Of a stretch of 64,000 nucleotides of DNA, positions 19,234 to 29,380 are shown piece by piece. This stretch comes from Mesorhizobium intechi (GTDB lineage Bacteria; Pseudomonadota; Alphaproteobacteria; Rhizobiales; Rhizobiaceae), in the NCBI RefSeq assembly GCF_002879535.1, contig NZ_PNOT02000219.1:1-64000 (forward strand), given 5' to 3'. Below the pieces are notes generated by a model, which did no database searches, was not told where the DNA came from, and saw only the letters and a program-made list of their open reading frames with translations. Within the stretch, counting starts at the first letter, position 1; every line of letters starts with the position of its first letter. The position numbers and the translations under genes are program-made.

Positions 19234-20349
19234 TTATTTCGGGAACCAGGAATACTTGCCGTCGTCCTTCTTCTTCCACTCGTACATGATGTAGCCCGGC
19301 AGCTTCGGGTCGCCCTTGGCGTCATAGGCGAGATCGCCCAGAACGGTCGGGAACGGGCCGTTTTCGTGCATCGCCTTGGCGACGGCCTGCGGGTCGTTCG
19401 TCTTGGCGGCGGCGGCCGCCTCGGCGACCACCTGCACGGCGGCGTAGGCGTAGAGCGTGTAGGCTTCCGGCTCGAAGCCCTGCGCACGGAACTTCTCGAC
19501 GAGTTCCTTGTTGGCCGGGATCAGGCGCGGATCGGGTCCGAACGTGTTGAGCGTGCCGGCGACGGCGTCGCCCGCGATCGCGGCGAGTTCGTCCGTCACG
19601 ATGCCGTCACCCGACATCATCGGCGCCTTGAGGCCCTGATCCGCGGACTGGCGGATGATCAGGCCGGCTTCGGTATGCAGGCCGCCCCAGTAGATCAGGG
19701 TGACGCCGGCTTCCTTCATCTTGGCGATGAGCGCCGAGAAGTCCTTGTCGCCGACATTGACGCCTTCATACATCACTTCCTTGACGCCGGCGGCGTTCAT
19801 CGCCTTCTTGGTTTCATCGGCGAGGCCTTGGCCATAAGGGGTCTTGTCGTGCACGACGGCGACCTTGGCATCCTTGAAGTTCGCGGCGATGTAGGCGCCG
19901 GCGATGCTGCCCTGCTGATCGTCGCGTCCGCAGGTGCGGAACACGTTCCACAGACCGCGCTCGGTGAACTTCGGGTTGGTCGCGGCCGGCGTGATTTCGA
20001 CGATGTTGTTTTCGGCGTAGACTTCCGAGGCCGGGATCGAGACGCCCGAGTTGAAGTGGCCGATCACGAACTTGACGCCGTCGCCGACGAACTTGTTGGC
20101 GACCGAGATGCCCTGCTTCGGATCGGACACGTCGTCGCCGACTTCGAGCTTGATCTGCTCGCCGTTGATGCCGCCCTTGGCATTGATCGCGGCGACCGCC
20201 GCCTCCGCGCCCTTCTGCAGCTGCGCGCCGAAGGCCGCATTCGGACCGGTGATCGGACCGGCAACGCCGAACATTACATCAGCCCACGCGTTGCCGCCGA
20301 ACGCGACAAGCGCGGTCAGGGCGACGGCGGACAAAAGTGACTTTTTCAT
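19234..20349 (-). CDS. livK: Branched-chain amino acid ABC transporter substrate-binding protein
   Basis: The protein is 371 aa. A clear signal peptide ([20 protein letters not shown], cleaved near AWA-D) directs it to the periplasm. The Leu/Ile/Val-binding fold follows, opening [20 protein letters not shown] and later [17 protein letters not shown] and [20 protein letters not shown], the type-1 periplasmic binding motifs. Two extra cysteines are few, as expected. It is separated from livF by a DUF6867 gene and a palindrome, and has its own terminator. True ligand specificity cannot be read from sequence. Confidence 0.92.
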   Translation of the reverse strand: MKKSLLSAVALTALVAFGGNAWADVMFGVAGPITGPNAAFGAQLQKGAEAAVAAINAKGGINGEQIKLEVGDDVSDPKQGISVANKFVGDGVKFVIGHFNSGVSIPASEVYAENNIVEITPAATNPKFTERGLWNVFRTCGRDDQQGSIAGAYIAANFKDAKVAVVHDKTPYGQGLADETKKAMNAAGVKEVMYEGVNVGDKDFSALIAKMKEAGVTLIYWGGLHTEAGLIIRQSADQGLKAPMMSGDGIVTDELAAIAGDAVAGTLNTFGPDPRLIPANKELVEKFRAQGFEPEAYTLYAYAAVQVVAEAAAAAKTNDPQAVAKAMHENGPFPTVLGDLAYDAKGDPKLPGYIMYEWKKKDDGKYSWFPK

Positions 20350-20486
20350 TTAAACGCTCCCATTAACGGAGTGGGCGTGGATGAAGCTTTCATGCGATGC
20401 CCACCCTTATCGCAGAAAGCATAGTTTGCCGATTTTCAGGCACTTGTCACGCCGATTCATCCCTGACCCGGCGTTAAAGATGAACG

Positions 20487-20834
20487 TCAACCTTTCGGTT
20501 TCCAGCTCAAGATTGAAGCTCTTTCGTAGAGCCAATTATACTGTGTGACCATCTGGTTGGTTCGTGTGTATTGATAGCCGACGAAGCCCAATATCATCAG
20601 CACGATGGTGTCGACGACATAGTACTGCAGCGAGAACATCGTGCCGTCGAACAGCGCATGATGGATGAAGCGGATGCCGATGCCGAGACCCAGCAGATAG
20701 ATGAAAAGCTGGATGAAGGAGCGCCATGTCTGGGCGCTGGCCTTGCCCGTCATCCAGGCCGCCCAGCCGCCGAGCAGGCAGGTGACGAAGAAGAACTGCC
20801 AGATCGAGGGTTCCTCATAGAGAATGCCCTGCAT
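20487..20834 (-). CDS. DUF6867 family small membrane protein
   Basis: The protein is 115 aa. Three hydrophobic segments are visible (IWQFFFVTCLLGGWAAWMTG, SFIQLFIYLLGLGIGIRF, and VVDTIVLMILGFVGY), ending in a soluble, aromatic tail (NWLYERASILSWKPKG). This family (DUF6867) is found inside rhizobial branched-chain amino acid transporter loci, as here between livF and the binding protein. An accessory role in that transporter is an inference from location only. Confidence 0.75.
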   Translation of the reverse strand: MQGILYEEPSIWQFFFVTCLLGGWAAWMTGKASAQTWRSFIQLFIYLLGLGIGIRFIHHALFDGTMFSLQYYVVDTIVLMILGFVGYQYTRTNQMVTQYNWLYERASILSWKPKG

Positions 20835-20847
20835 GATGAAGTCTCCC

Positions 20848-20893
20848 TAGCATGATCCCGAAAAGTTGCAGACTTTTCGGACAAGGATCATGC
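20848..20893. repeat. Mesorhizobium-type intergenic palindrome
   Basis: Nested perfect arms: GCATGATCC (20850-20858) with GGATCATGC (20885-20893), and inside these GAAAAGT with ACTTTTC. This long hairpin recurs widely between genes in this genus (established impression, not searched). A variant lies at 37582-37630. Confidence 0.75.
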
Positions 20894-20944
20894 GACAAAC
20901 AAACAAGTTGGAGCGGGATACCGGGTGCACATTCCGCTCCAGAC

Positions 20945-21673
20945 TCAGTGATGTCCGCCTTCGAGATAGGCGGCGCGCACTTCCGGATTGGCGAGCAGTT
21001 CCTTGCCGGTGCCGCTCATCGTCACATTGCCGTTGACCATGACGTAGCCGCGCGTGGCGAGCTTCAACGCGCCGAACGCGTTCTGCTCGACCAGGAACAC
21101 CGTCAGTCCTTGCGTGCGGTTCAGCTCGCGGATCGCATCGAAGATCTGCTTGACGATCAGCGGCGCCAGGCCCAGCGACGGCTCGTCGAGCAGAAGCAGC
21201 TTCGGCCGCGCCATCAGCGCGCGTCCGATCGACAGCATCTGCTGCTCGCCGCCCGACAGCGTGCCGCCGCGCTGCGCGATGCGCTCCTTGAGCCGCGGGA
21301 ACAGCGTGAACACCTTCTCGACGTCCTCGTCATAGTGTTTGAGATTGTCGAGGCTGGCGCCCATCTGCAGGTTTTCCATCACCGTCATGCGCGGGAAGAT
21401 GCGCCGGCCTTCGGGTGACTGGGCGATGCGCATGCGCGCGATCTCGTGCGTCGGCAGCTGGGTGATGTCGGTGCCGGCGAAGGTGATGGTCCCCGTGCGA
21501 GCGCGCGGAGCGCCGAAAATGGTCATCATCAGCGTCGATTTGCCGGCGCCGTTGGCGCCGATCAGCGCCACGATCTCGCCCTCCTTGACGGTGACATCGA
21601 CGCCGTTCAGCGCCCGGATGTTGCCGTAATAGGTCTCCACGCCCTTGATATCGAGCAGCGTTGTCCCGGCCAT
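20945..21673 (-). CDS. livF: Branched-chain amino acid ABC transporter ATPase LivF
   Basis: The protein is 242 aa. Walker A GANGAGKSTLMMTIFG, Q-loop, the ABC signature LSGGEQQMLSIGRALMARPK and Walker B LLLLDEPSLGLAPLI are intact, and the order and length match LivF. Its ATG shares one base with the stop of livG (TAATG), so translation is coupled. It works with LivG, LivH, LivM and the periplasmic binding protein. Confidence 0.95.
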   Translation of the reverse strand: MAGTTLLDIKGVETYYGNIRALNGVDVTVKEGEIVALIGANGAGKSTLMMTIFGAPRARTGTITFAGTDITQLPTHEIARMRIAQSPEGRRIFPRMTVMENLQMGASLDNLKHYDEDVEKVFTLFPRLKERIAQRGGTLSGGEQQMLSIGRALMARPKLLLLDEPSLGLAPLIVKQIFDAIRELNRTQGLTVFLVEQNAFGALKLATRGYVMVNGNVTMSGTGKELLANPEVRAAYLEGGHH

Positions 21674-23148
21674 TATTTGCCCCCTCCACGCTTGCCCGAC
21701 ACAGGCTTGGCCGCACCGGTGGTCTTTGCGGAAGCATGGCTGGTCGCCACCTTGCCGGCATCGACGCGGCGCGAGAATTCCGTGTCCTTGCCCTTACCGA
21801 GCAGCTTGGCCTGCTTGACCCATTCCTCGCGCTCGATGCGTCCGTCAAAGGCGAGATAGGCTTCGGCAGCCTCGACATCGGCCTTCTTCCAGGCGCCGAT
21901 CTGGTCGAAGTGAAAGATGCCGTGCTCGTTGAGCTTCTTCTCGTTGACCGTGCCGATGCCCTTGATGCGGGTCAGGTTGTCGGCCTTGCCGCCACGGGGG
22001 GCGGCAAGGCGGTTCGAAATGCCTTCGGCCTTTGCCGCGGGCGCCTTGGCGGCCGCCTTCTTCGGTGCCGCTTTTGCCGCGGGCTTGGCCGGCGCGGCCG
22101 GCTTTGCGACGGGTTTGCCCGCCACGGTAGCCGCGCGGGCATCGACCTGAGCCGCCTTCGAAGCGCCTTTCGACACCGTGACGCGCTCGCCATCGCTGTG
22201 TCCGACGGTGTCGGTCACAGGTCCGGCCAGATATGACGACGACGTTCCGGGGCCATGCGCCACATCCGGCCCAATGTCGAGCTGCTCGATGACGTCCTCG
22301 TCGCCGACCTCGGTCAGCACGGTCTCGACCTCCTCGTCATCGACGCCGAGATAGGCAGCGATGACGCGTGGATCGGTGCGCACCGACTGCGGATTGCCGT
22401 CGGAGATCTTGCGGCCATATTCCAGCACCACGACATGGTCGGAAATCTGCATGACGACCGACATGTCGTGCTCGATCAGCAGGATCGAGGTGCCGGTGTT
22501 GTTCTTGATGTCCATCAAGAGCTCGTTGAGCGCCGCCGATTCCTTCGGATTGAGGCCGGCCGCGGGCTCGTCGAGACACAGAAGTTCCGGTCCCGTGCAC
22601 ATGGCACGTGCGATCTCGAGGCGCCGCTGCGCGCCATAGGGGAGGTCGCCGGCCGGATCGTCGGCGCGATCGACGAGATCGGCCTTCTCCAGCCAATGCC
22701 TGGCCAGGTCCATCGACTCGGCCGACGCCTTGCGATAACCGCTGAAGCCGAACAGGCCAAGCACCGTATAGCCCGACGCCTTCATCAGCTTGTTGTGCTG
22801 GGCAACCAGAAGGTTCTCCAACAGCGTCATGCCCGAGAACAGGCGGATGTTCTGGAACGTTCGCGCCACCTTGGCACGCGCCGGGATCTCATGGTTGGGC
22901 AGCCGCTCCAGCAGATAGGTCGAGCCGTCGGCCCGGTTGAGCGTGATCATGCCTTCGGACGGCTTGTAGAAGCCGGTGATGCAGTTGAACACAGTGGTCT
23001 TGCCGGCGCCGTTAGGCCCGATCAGCGCCGTGATCTCGCCGCGTCGGGCGGTGAAGGAGAGGTCGCCGATGGCGACCAGGCCGCCGAATTTCATCGACAG
23101 ATGATCGACCTGCAGGATGGCATCGTTCATTTGCGTGGTCGCGTTCAT
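21673..23148 (-). CDS. livG: LivG-type ABC ATPase with a C-terminal helix-hairpin-helix extension
   Basis: The protein is 491 aa, against ~255 for ordinary LivG. Residues 1-285 are a normal ABC ATPase: Walker A IGPNGAGKTTVFNCITG, signature DLPYGAQRRLEIARAMCT, Walker B LLCLDEPAAGLNPKE, and a LivG-type VVLEYGRKISDG end. An Ala/Lys/Pro-rich linker follows (~330-390), then a helix-hairpin-helix domain with DNLTRIKGIGTVNEKKLNEH and IFHFDQIGAWKKADVEAAEA, like the C-terminal tail of rhizobial NuoE. The stop overlaps the livF start and its own ATG overlaps the livM stop. Confidence 0.93.
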   Translation of the reverse strand: MNATTQMNDAILQVDHLSMKFGGLVAIGDLSFTARRGEITALIGPNGAGKTTVFNCITGFYKPSEGMITLNRADGSTYLLERLPNHEIPARAKVARTFQNIRLFSGMTLLENLLVAQHNKLMKASGYTVLGLFGFSGYRKASAESMDLARHWLEKADLVDRADDPAGDLPYGAQRRLEIARAMCTGPELLCLDEPAAGLNPKESAALNELLMDIKNNTGTSILLIEHDMSVVMQISDHVVVLEYGRKISDGNPQSVRTDPRVIAAYLGVDDEEVETVLTEVGDEDVIEQLDIGPDVAHGPGTSSSYLAGPVTDTVGHSDGERVTVSKGASKAAQVDARAATVAGKPVAKPAAPAKPAAKAAPKKAAAKAPAAKAEGISNRLAAPRGGKADNLTRIKGIGTVNEKKLNEHGIFHFDQIGAWKKADVEAAEAYLAFDGRIEREEWVKQAKLLGKGKDTEFSRRVDAGKVATSHASAKTTGAAKPVSGKRGGGK

Positions 23149-24743
23149 CAGCCGTGGCCCTCCTTGGTGAAGGAGCTTGAGACAGCCCTTCGCTCCTTGA
23201 GGAAGGCGGTCGGTTCACGGCTGCCGACGAAGCCGCGCGGCTTCCACAGCATGACGATGACCATGGCCATGCCGAACAGAAGCATGCGGTAGAGTTCGGG
23301 GGTGAAGTCCGGCCCGAATATCTGCTTGAGGAAGTCAAGTTCGCGCAGCGCCTCGGTGCCGCCGATCATCACCATGGCGGCAACCGCGATGCCGACCAGC
23401 GAGCCCATGCCGCCGAGAACGACGATGGCAAGGATGATGGCCGATTCCAGGAAAACGAAGGATTCCGGGCTGACGAAGCCTTGCCGCGCGGCGAAGAACG
23501 AGCCGGCGAAACCACCGAACATGGCGCCGGTGGCGAAGGCGGTCAGCTTGGTGGTGGTGGTGTTGATGCCGAGCGAGCGGCAGGCGATCTCATCCTCACG
23601 CAAGGCTTCCCAGGCGCGGCCGACCGGCAGACGGCGCAGCCGGATAGTGACGAAGGCTGTAAGCAGGCACAGGCCCAGGATCAGATAGTACAGGAAGATC
23701 TTGTAGTACGCGCTCGAGGTCGCGATGTGCAGAACCTTGGCAATGTAGTTGGGGTCCGACACGTTGAAGGTCACCAGGCCGAAGAAGGAAACCTTGGGAA
23801 TGCCGGAGATACCGGCCGACCCGTTGGTGACCTCTCGCCAGTTGATCAGCACCAGGCGGATGATCTCGCCGAAGGCGAGCGTCACGATCGCCAGATAATC
23901 GCCGCGCAGGCGCAGTACCGGGAAGCCGAGCAGCACCCCCCACAGGGCGGCCATGCAGCCCGCGGCCGGCAGCAGGATCCAGAACGACAGGCCGTATTGC
24001 GTTGCAAGAAGCGCATAGGCGTAGGCGCCAAGAGCGTAAAAGGCGACGTAGCCGAGGTCGAGCAGGCCGGCGAGGCCAACGACGATGTTCAGCCCCCAGG
24101 CCAGCATCACATAGATCAGGATCTGGATGCCGAAATTGTCGACCCATTTCAGCGAGCCCTGCAGCCCTCCGGCAATCGACCATGCGTTCAGCGACAGCAC
24201 CGCGACCACGAGGATCGGGTACAGCACCAGGGCTGTGATACCCAGTTTGGTGAAGTTGGCATGGATGAAGGCGCGGAAGTAGTAGATCACGCAAGCCAGC
24301 AGATAGATGACCGCCAGGGCGCGCAGGAATTGCAGATAGCCGGCCGGTTCCGCTCCCACCCATCCGGCGAGGGAGCTATTGAACGCGAACAGCAGCACCG
24401 CCGCTACGACAGCCACGATGAACGCCGGCAGCGTGAAGAACCGCGACCCCACGCTGGCCGGCAACAGACCGGTGGCGACGTTGGCGATCTTTTGGTTGGC
24501 CATGAAGGGCTGGCCATAGGCGACATAGAGGAACCGGCCGACGGCCGTGGCGATCACCACGGCGGCGAGCAGGCCCCAACGCTGCGTCAGGACCAGTTCA
24601 TTGGACATGTTCTGGCCGGTCTTCAGACCGATGAACAGCACGAACAGGCCAAGCGCGATGGCACCGGCATAAAACGCTTCCTTAAGCGCGCGCTGGGTGG
24701 GGGTGGCGACGCTGTCGCTCTCACGAGATACGGTCACGGCCAT
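23148..24743 (-). CDS. livM: Branched-chain amino acid ABC transporter permease LivM
   Basis: The protein is 531 aa, longer than the E. coli 425 aa because of extra N-terminal membrane helices. Conserved regions include [32 protein letters not shown] and the cytoplasmic EAA-like loop [20 protein letters not shown]. About ten membrane segments are visible. It ends overlapping livG and starts 4 bp after livH. Confidence 0.94.
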   Translation of the reverse strand: MAVTVSRESDSVATPTQRALKEAFYAGAIALGLFVLFIGLKTGQNMSNELVLTQRWGLLAAVVIATAVGRFLYVAYGQPFMANQKIANVATGLLPASVGSRFFTLPAFIVAVVAAVLLFAFNSSLAGWVGAEPAGYLQFLRALAVIYLLACVIYYFRAFIHANFTKLGITALVLYPILVVAVLSLNAWSIAGGLQGSLKWVDNFGIQILIYVMLAWGLNIVVGLAGLLDLGYVAFYALGAYAYALLATQYGLSFWILLPAAGCMAALWGVLLGFPVLRLRGDYLAIVTLAFGEIIRLVLINWREVTNGSAGISGIPKVSFFGLVTFNVSDPNYIAKVLHIATSSAYYKIFLYYLILGLCLLTAFVTIRLRRLPVGRAWEALREDEIACRSLGINTTTTKLTAFATGAMFGGFAGSFFAARQGFVSPESFVFLESAIILAIVVLGGMGSLVGIAVAAMVMIGGTEALRELDFLKQIFGPDFTPELYRMLLFGMAMVIVMLWKPRGFVGSREPTAFLKERRAVSSSFTKEGHG

Positions 24744-24747
24744 GATC

Positions 24748-25650
<903 letters not shown>

Positions 25651-25986
25651 GTGTACATGGCTCCCCTGGAATGTCGCCCATGCAGACGCATTCCTTTTCG
25701 TATTTCCCCTAGTCGTAAAGTTTCGAGCCCGGATTGCAACGTGATTTTTTTGACCGCCCCGCGTGTTTCCGATTCACGTCGTTTCGACCGCCCGTTTTTT
25801 GCACCCGACCCCTGGACTATCGCGGACCCTATCATTGGCATAACGCAATGTCTTTGACGATTCGGCCGTATCATGCACTCCGTTTCGAAGAAATCGCCGT
25901 CAACATTAGGTGATAAGAAGAATCGTTGCGTTCCTGACAGGGTTCGTCTTTTCGTCACACTCCTTTCCGCAACGTCAGGATTCTCC
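25651..25986. other. Gene-free gap between livH and the hydroxyproline cluster
   Basis: 336 bp with no credible ORF. It must hold the livHMGF promoter (minus strand), but no convincing -35/-10 pair or inverted repeat is seen. A T7 tract (25744-25750) and two T/C-rich blocks are the only notable sequences. Confidence 0.6.
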
Positions 25987-26988
25987 TTACTTGACCACGA
26001 AACCATGCGCGAACGGATCGCGATCGTCGATGAAGATCGTGTTCAGTCCGGTCATCCGCGCCCAGCCGCCGATCGAGGGAATGATCGCCGGTTTGCCCGC
26101 CACGGCCACCTCCTTTTCGACCTTGCCCTTGAACAGCGAACCGATGATCGATTCATGCACGAAGGCGTCGCCGGCCTTGAGCTTGCCCTTGGCATGCAGC
26201 TGCGCCATGCGCGCCGAGGTGCCGGTGCCGCATGGTGAGCGGTCGATCGCCTTGTCGCCATAGAACACCGCATTGCGGGCGTCGGCGCCTTCGACCGTCG
26301 GCTTGCCGGTCCACAACATGTGCGACAGCCTGTTGATGCCGGGGTTTTCCGGATGCACGAAGGAATATTTCTCGTTGAGCCGCTGCCGCACCACCGGGCT
26401 CCAGGCGATGAGGTCGCCGGCGGAATGATCCGCCATGTCGCGGTAGTTCTCCTGCGGCTCGACGATGGCGTAGAAATTGCCGCCATAGGCGACATCGACG
26501 GTGATCTCGCCAAGCACCGGACATTCGACCGTCAGGCCTTCGGCATGGAGGAACGACGGCACGTTGGTGATGCGAACTTCCTCGACATATTCGCCGACCT
26601 GTTTGTATTCGGCGATCACCAGCCCGGCTGGCGTATCGAGCCGCAGCACACCCGGCATCTTTGGCTTGATCAGCCCGTGCTCGATGGCCATCGTCACCGT
26701 GCCGATGGTGCCATGGCCGCACATCGGCAGGCAGCCGGAGGTCTCGATGAACAGGATGGCGATGTCGCAATCCTCGCGGGTCGGCGGATACAGGATCGAA
26801 CCCGACATCACGTCATGGCCGCGCGGCTCGAACATCAGCCCGGTGCGGATCCAATCATACTCGGCGAGGAAATGCGCGCGCCGTTCCATCATCGTCGCGC
26901 CCTCGAGCAACGGGCCGCCGCCGGCGACCAGCCGCACCGGATTGCCGCATGTGTGGCCGTCGATGCAGAAGAAGGATTTCTTGGCCAT
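25987..26988 (-). CDS. 4-Hydroxyproline 2-epimerase (proline racemase family)
   Basis: The protein is 333 aa. It interconverts trans-4-hydroxy-L-proline and cis-4-hydroxy-D-proline, the first step of its catabolism. Both catalytic cysteines are present: CLPMCGHGTIGTV near residue 90 and DRSPCGTGTSARMAQLH near 255, so it is an epimerase or racemase rather than the Thr-containing dehydratase. The genomic context (D-hydroxyproline dehydrogenase and DapA-family deaminase upstream, GntR regulator) separates it from true proline racemase. Confidence 0.9.
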   Translation of the reverse strand: MAKKSFFCIDGHTCGNPVRLVAGGGPLLEGATMMERRAHFLAEYDWIRTGLMFEPRGHDVMSGSILYPPTREDCDIAILFIETSGCLPMCGHGTIGTVTMAIEHGLIKPKMPGVLRLDTPAGLVIAEYKQVGEYVEEVRITNVPSFLHAEGLTVECPVLGEITVDVAYGGNFYAIVEPQENYRDMADHSAGDLIAWSPVVRQRLNEKYSFVHPENPGINRLSHMLWTGKPTVEGADARNAVFYGDKAIDRSPCGTGTSARMAQLHAKGKLKAGDAFVHESIIGSLFKGKVEKEVAVAGKPAIIPSIGGWARMTGLNTIFIDDRDPFAHGFVVK

Positions 26989-27005
26989 GTCGCTCCTCGA
27001 AAGAT

Positions 27006-28319
27006 TCAGAACCGTTGTGGACTGAAGGGGGCGAGATCAACGGACGCAACCTGCCCCAGGATGATTTCCCGGATCAACCGTCCGGTCGCCGCGGCTTGGG
27101 TCAGGCCGAGATGACCGTGGCCAAAAGCATAGACGACCGGCCGGCTTCCCGAAGCCTTGCCGATGACGGGGACCGAATCCGGCAGCGAGGGCCGGAACCC
27201 CATCCATTCGCGCCCGCCCGAGGGATTGAGTCCGGGCAGGAATTGTTGCGCCTTCTGCAGCAGCGCTTTCGATCTGTTGAAATTGGGCGGCCGCTCTATG
27301 CCGCCGAGCTCGACGGCGCCGCCGACGCGCAGGCCCGTCTCCAGCGGCGTGATGACGAAGCCATGGCCGGAGAAGATCAGCTGACGCTTCACGTCGAAAG
27401 CGCTCCTGGGCAGCGTCGTGTTGTAGCCGCGCTCGGTCTCCAACGGAATGCGGTCGCTAAGCTGCCGCGCCAGGAGATGCGACCAGGCGCCGGCGGCGAC
27501 GACAAGGTGCCTTGTCTGCCTGGCCGTGCCATCGGCCAACATCAGTGTCGCGCCATCCTGGTCCGCCGCCACCCGGTCGATCCTGGCCCTTTTGAAGCGG
27601 GCACCCCTGGCCTCGGCGTAAGCCCACACCGCCTTGCCGAGCAGCTTTGGATCGGCGACCGTCTTCCAGCCCGGCACGAAGGTGCCTTTGATGAAGCGCG
27701 GGGAGAGGCCTGGCTGCAAACCCGCCAGGTCCTCGCCTTCCACATGCCGAAAGTCGATGCTGAAGCGCTCGCGCGCGGCCCAGCCGGACAGCGAGGCTTG
27801 GAACTCGGCTTCGCTCTCGTAGAGCTCCAGCGAGCCGTCCTCGCGCAGCATCGGCCGCGTGCCGGAACGATCAAGCAGCCCCATCCATTCCGCTTCGGCG
27901 AGCTTCATCATGCCGGCCTGGGCGGCGAGGCTGGCTTCGTATTTCGCCGGCGCGCCGGCGCGCCAGAAGCGGATCAGCCAGGGCAGAAGCCGCGGCAGGT
28001 AGGCGGGCGGAATGCTGAGCGGGCCGAGCGGATCGGCCAGCCATTTCGGCAGGTGCTTGATCATGCCCTTGTGCGCCAGCGGCAGCACGTCCGAGAAGGC
28101 GAAGGCCGCCGCGTTGCCGGAGCTCGTCTCCTCGCAGATGCCGGTGCGGTCGAAGATTGTTACGCTGCACCCCGCCTCGGCAAGCAAGGCAGCGGCACAG
28201 ATGCCGATGATGCCACCGCCGACAATGGCGATATCTTTCCCTTCTCCCCATTCACGGGGAGAGGGTGCCCCAGCAGCGGAGCGCTGCTCCTGTTCCGGGG
28301 ATTTTGAATGTCCTGGCAC
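27006..28319 (-). CDS. FAD-dependent oxidoreductase, probable cis-4-hydroxy-D-proline dehydrogenase
   Basis: The protein is 437 aa from GTG 28319; no ATG/GTG/TTG lies nearer the fold start. The FAD-binding motif DIAIVGGGIIGICAAALLAE begins at about residue 29, and the C-terminal GRPVVYAFGHGHLGLTQAA closes the DadA/DAO fold. It probably oxidises cis-4-hydroxy-D-proline to a pyrroline carboxylate. The first ~28 residues (about 28236-28319) are encoded by an intergenic-type palindrome and look unlike the rest of the protein. It lies between the epimerase and the DapA-family gene, 14 bp after the latter. Confidence 0.86.
   Translation of the reverse strand: MPGHSKSPEQEQRSAAGAPSPREWGEGKDIAIVGGGIIGICAAALLAEAGCSVTIFDRTGICEETSSGNAAAFAFSDVLPLAHKGMIKHLPKWLADPLGPLSIPPAYLPRLLPWLIRFWRAGAPAKYEASLAAQAGMMKLAEAEWMGLLDRSGTRPMLREDGSLELYESEAEFQASLSGWAARERFSIDFRHVEGEDLAGLQPGLSPRFIKGTFVPGWKTVADPKLLGKAVWAYAEARGARFKRARIDRVAADQDGATLMLADGTARQTRHLVVAAGAWSHLLARQLSDRIPLETERGYNTTLPRSAFDVKRQLIFSGHGFVITPLETGLRVGGAVELGGIERPPNFNRSKALLQKAQQFLPGLNPSGGREWMGFRPSLPDSVPVIGKASGSRPVVYAFGHGHLGLTQAAATGRLIREIILGQVASVDLAPFSPQRF
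28240..28300. repeat. Rhizobial palindromic element inside the 5' end of the dehydrogenase gene
   Basis: The palindrome CTTCTCCCC-N6-GGGGAGAGG (about 28242-28266), followed by GCCCCAGCAGCGG, matches the style of widespread CTCTCCCC...GGGGAGA elements. A related block occurs at 49140-49200. Here it is read through as coding sequence at the N-terminus. Confidence 0.6.
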
Positions 28320-28333
28320 GTCGGCGCTGTCCC

Positions 28334-29269
28334 CTATTCGGCTGCCACCAGTCTGTCCGCCGTTAGGGGAGACGTCTGGAGCGAAGGCAGCTGCGGCCGC
28401 GCCGCCAGCGCCTCCCGTATGATCTTCTCGACCGCCTTGCGGCGCTCGCCCGACAGCGGTTGGCGCGGCATGCGCACGCGGTCATTGGTATCGATTGCCA
28501 GCACTTCGGCAAGCTTGATGTTCTGTACCAGATAGGTCGAGACGTCGAGGTCGAGCAGCGGCCGGAACCAGCGGTAGATGGCGAGCGCTTCCTCGCGGCG
28601 ACCCTGCTTCATCAGTTGGAAGATGGCGACGGTCTCGCGCGGGAAGGCGGTGACCAGGCCGGCCACCCAGCCGATGGCGCCGACCGACAGCGCCTCGAAA
28701 GCAAGATTGTCGACACCGGTGAACAGATCGTAACGGTCGCCAAGCCGATTGACGATCTCGGTCGAGCGCCTGATATCGTCGGAGGATTCCTTGATGGCGA
28801 CGAAGCGCTTGTCCGACGCCAACTCCTCCATCTGGTCGACGGTGACGTCGACGCGATAGGCGAGCCGGTTGGAGTAGATCATCACCGGCAGGTCGCCGGC
28901 CTCGGCGACCGCCCGCAGCGCCGCGACGGTCTCTTCCGCATTCGTGTGGTAGATCGGGCTCGGCACCACCATCAGTCCATCGGCGCCTTCCCTGGCGGCG
29001 CGCCTGGCGATGGCGGCCGCCTCACGGGTGCCCGCCTCGTTGACCGTCAGCAGCACCGGCTTCTTGCCGGCCACTTTCTGCGCGGTCTTCAGCACATCGA
29101 TCTTCTCGTCAGGCGACAGCATCGGCCCTTCCCCAAGCGAGCCGCAGACGATGATGCCGTCGCAACCGGCCTCCATCTGCAAGCCGAAGCAGCGCTCCAT
29201 TTCGGCATGGTCGAGCCGGTCGTCGGCGGTGAATTTGGTCGTGACGGCGGGGAAAACTCCGGTCCACAT
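28334..29269 (-). CDS. DapA-family lyase/deaminase of hydroxyproline degradation
   Basis: The protein is 311 aa. The DHDPS/NAL TIM-barrel pattern is present: GSLGEGPMLSPDEKIDVL near residue 43, VVPSPIYHTNAEETV near 103 and FVAIKESSDDIRR with the Schiff-base lysine near 160. In hydroxyproline clusters this family member deaminates 1-pyrroline-4-hydroxy-2-carboxylate to alpha-ketoglutarate semialdehyde. That role is inferred from context. It is the first gene after the GntR-bound divergent promoter. Confidence 0.88.
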   Translation of the reverse strand: MWTGVFPAVTTKFTADDRLDHAEMERCFGLQMEAGCDGIIVCGSLGEGPMLSPDEKIDVLKTAQKVAGKKPVLLTVNEAGTREAAAIARRAAREGADGLMVVPSPIYHTNAEETVAALRAVAEAGDLPVMIYSNRLAYRVDVTVDQMEELASDKRFVAIKESSDDIRRSTEIVNRLGDRYDLFTGVDNLAFEALSVGAIGWVAGLVTAFPRETVAIFQLMKQGRREEALAIYRWFRPLLDLDVSTYLVQNIKLAEVLAIDTNDRVRMPRQPLSGERRKAVEKIIREALAARPQLPSLQTSPLTADRLVAAE

Positions 29270-29283
29270 AGTCGTGTCTCCAT

Positions 29284-29360
29284 CTGATATATCAGCCGTA
29301 TATCTGTTAAGAAACGCGCTGTCAATGCGGAATCCGTTATGATATATTCAGGATATATCA
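29284..29360. promoter_or_regulatory. Two GntR/FCD-type operator palindromes between divergent genes
   Basis: CTGATATATCAG (29284-29295) is a perfect 12-bp palindrome. TGATATAT-N5-ATATATCA (29340-29360) has perfect 8-bp arms. Both share the TGATATATCA core and flank the divergent promoters of the DapA-family gene and the GntR gene, as expected for an autoregulated GntR repressor. Confidence 0.75.
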
Positions 29361-29380
29361 GGAGATCGCCTTTGATATCC

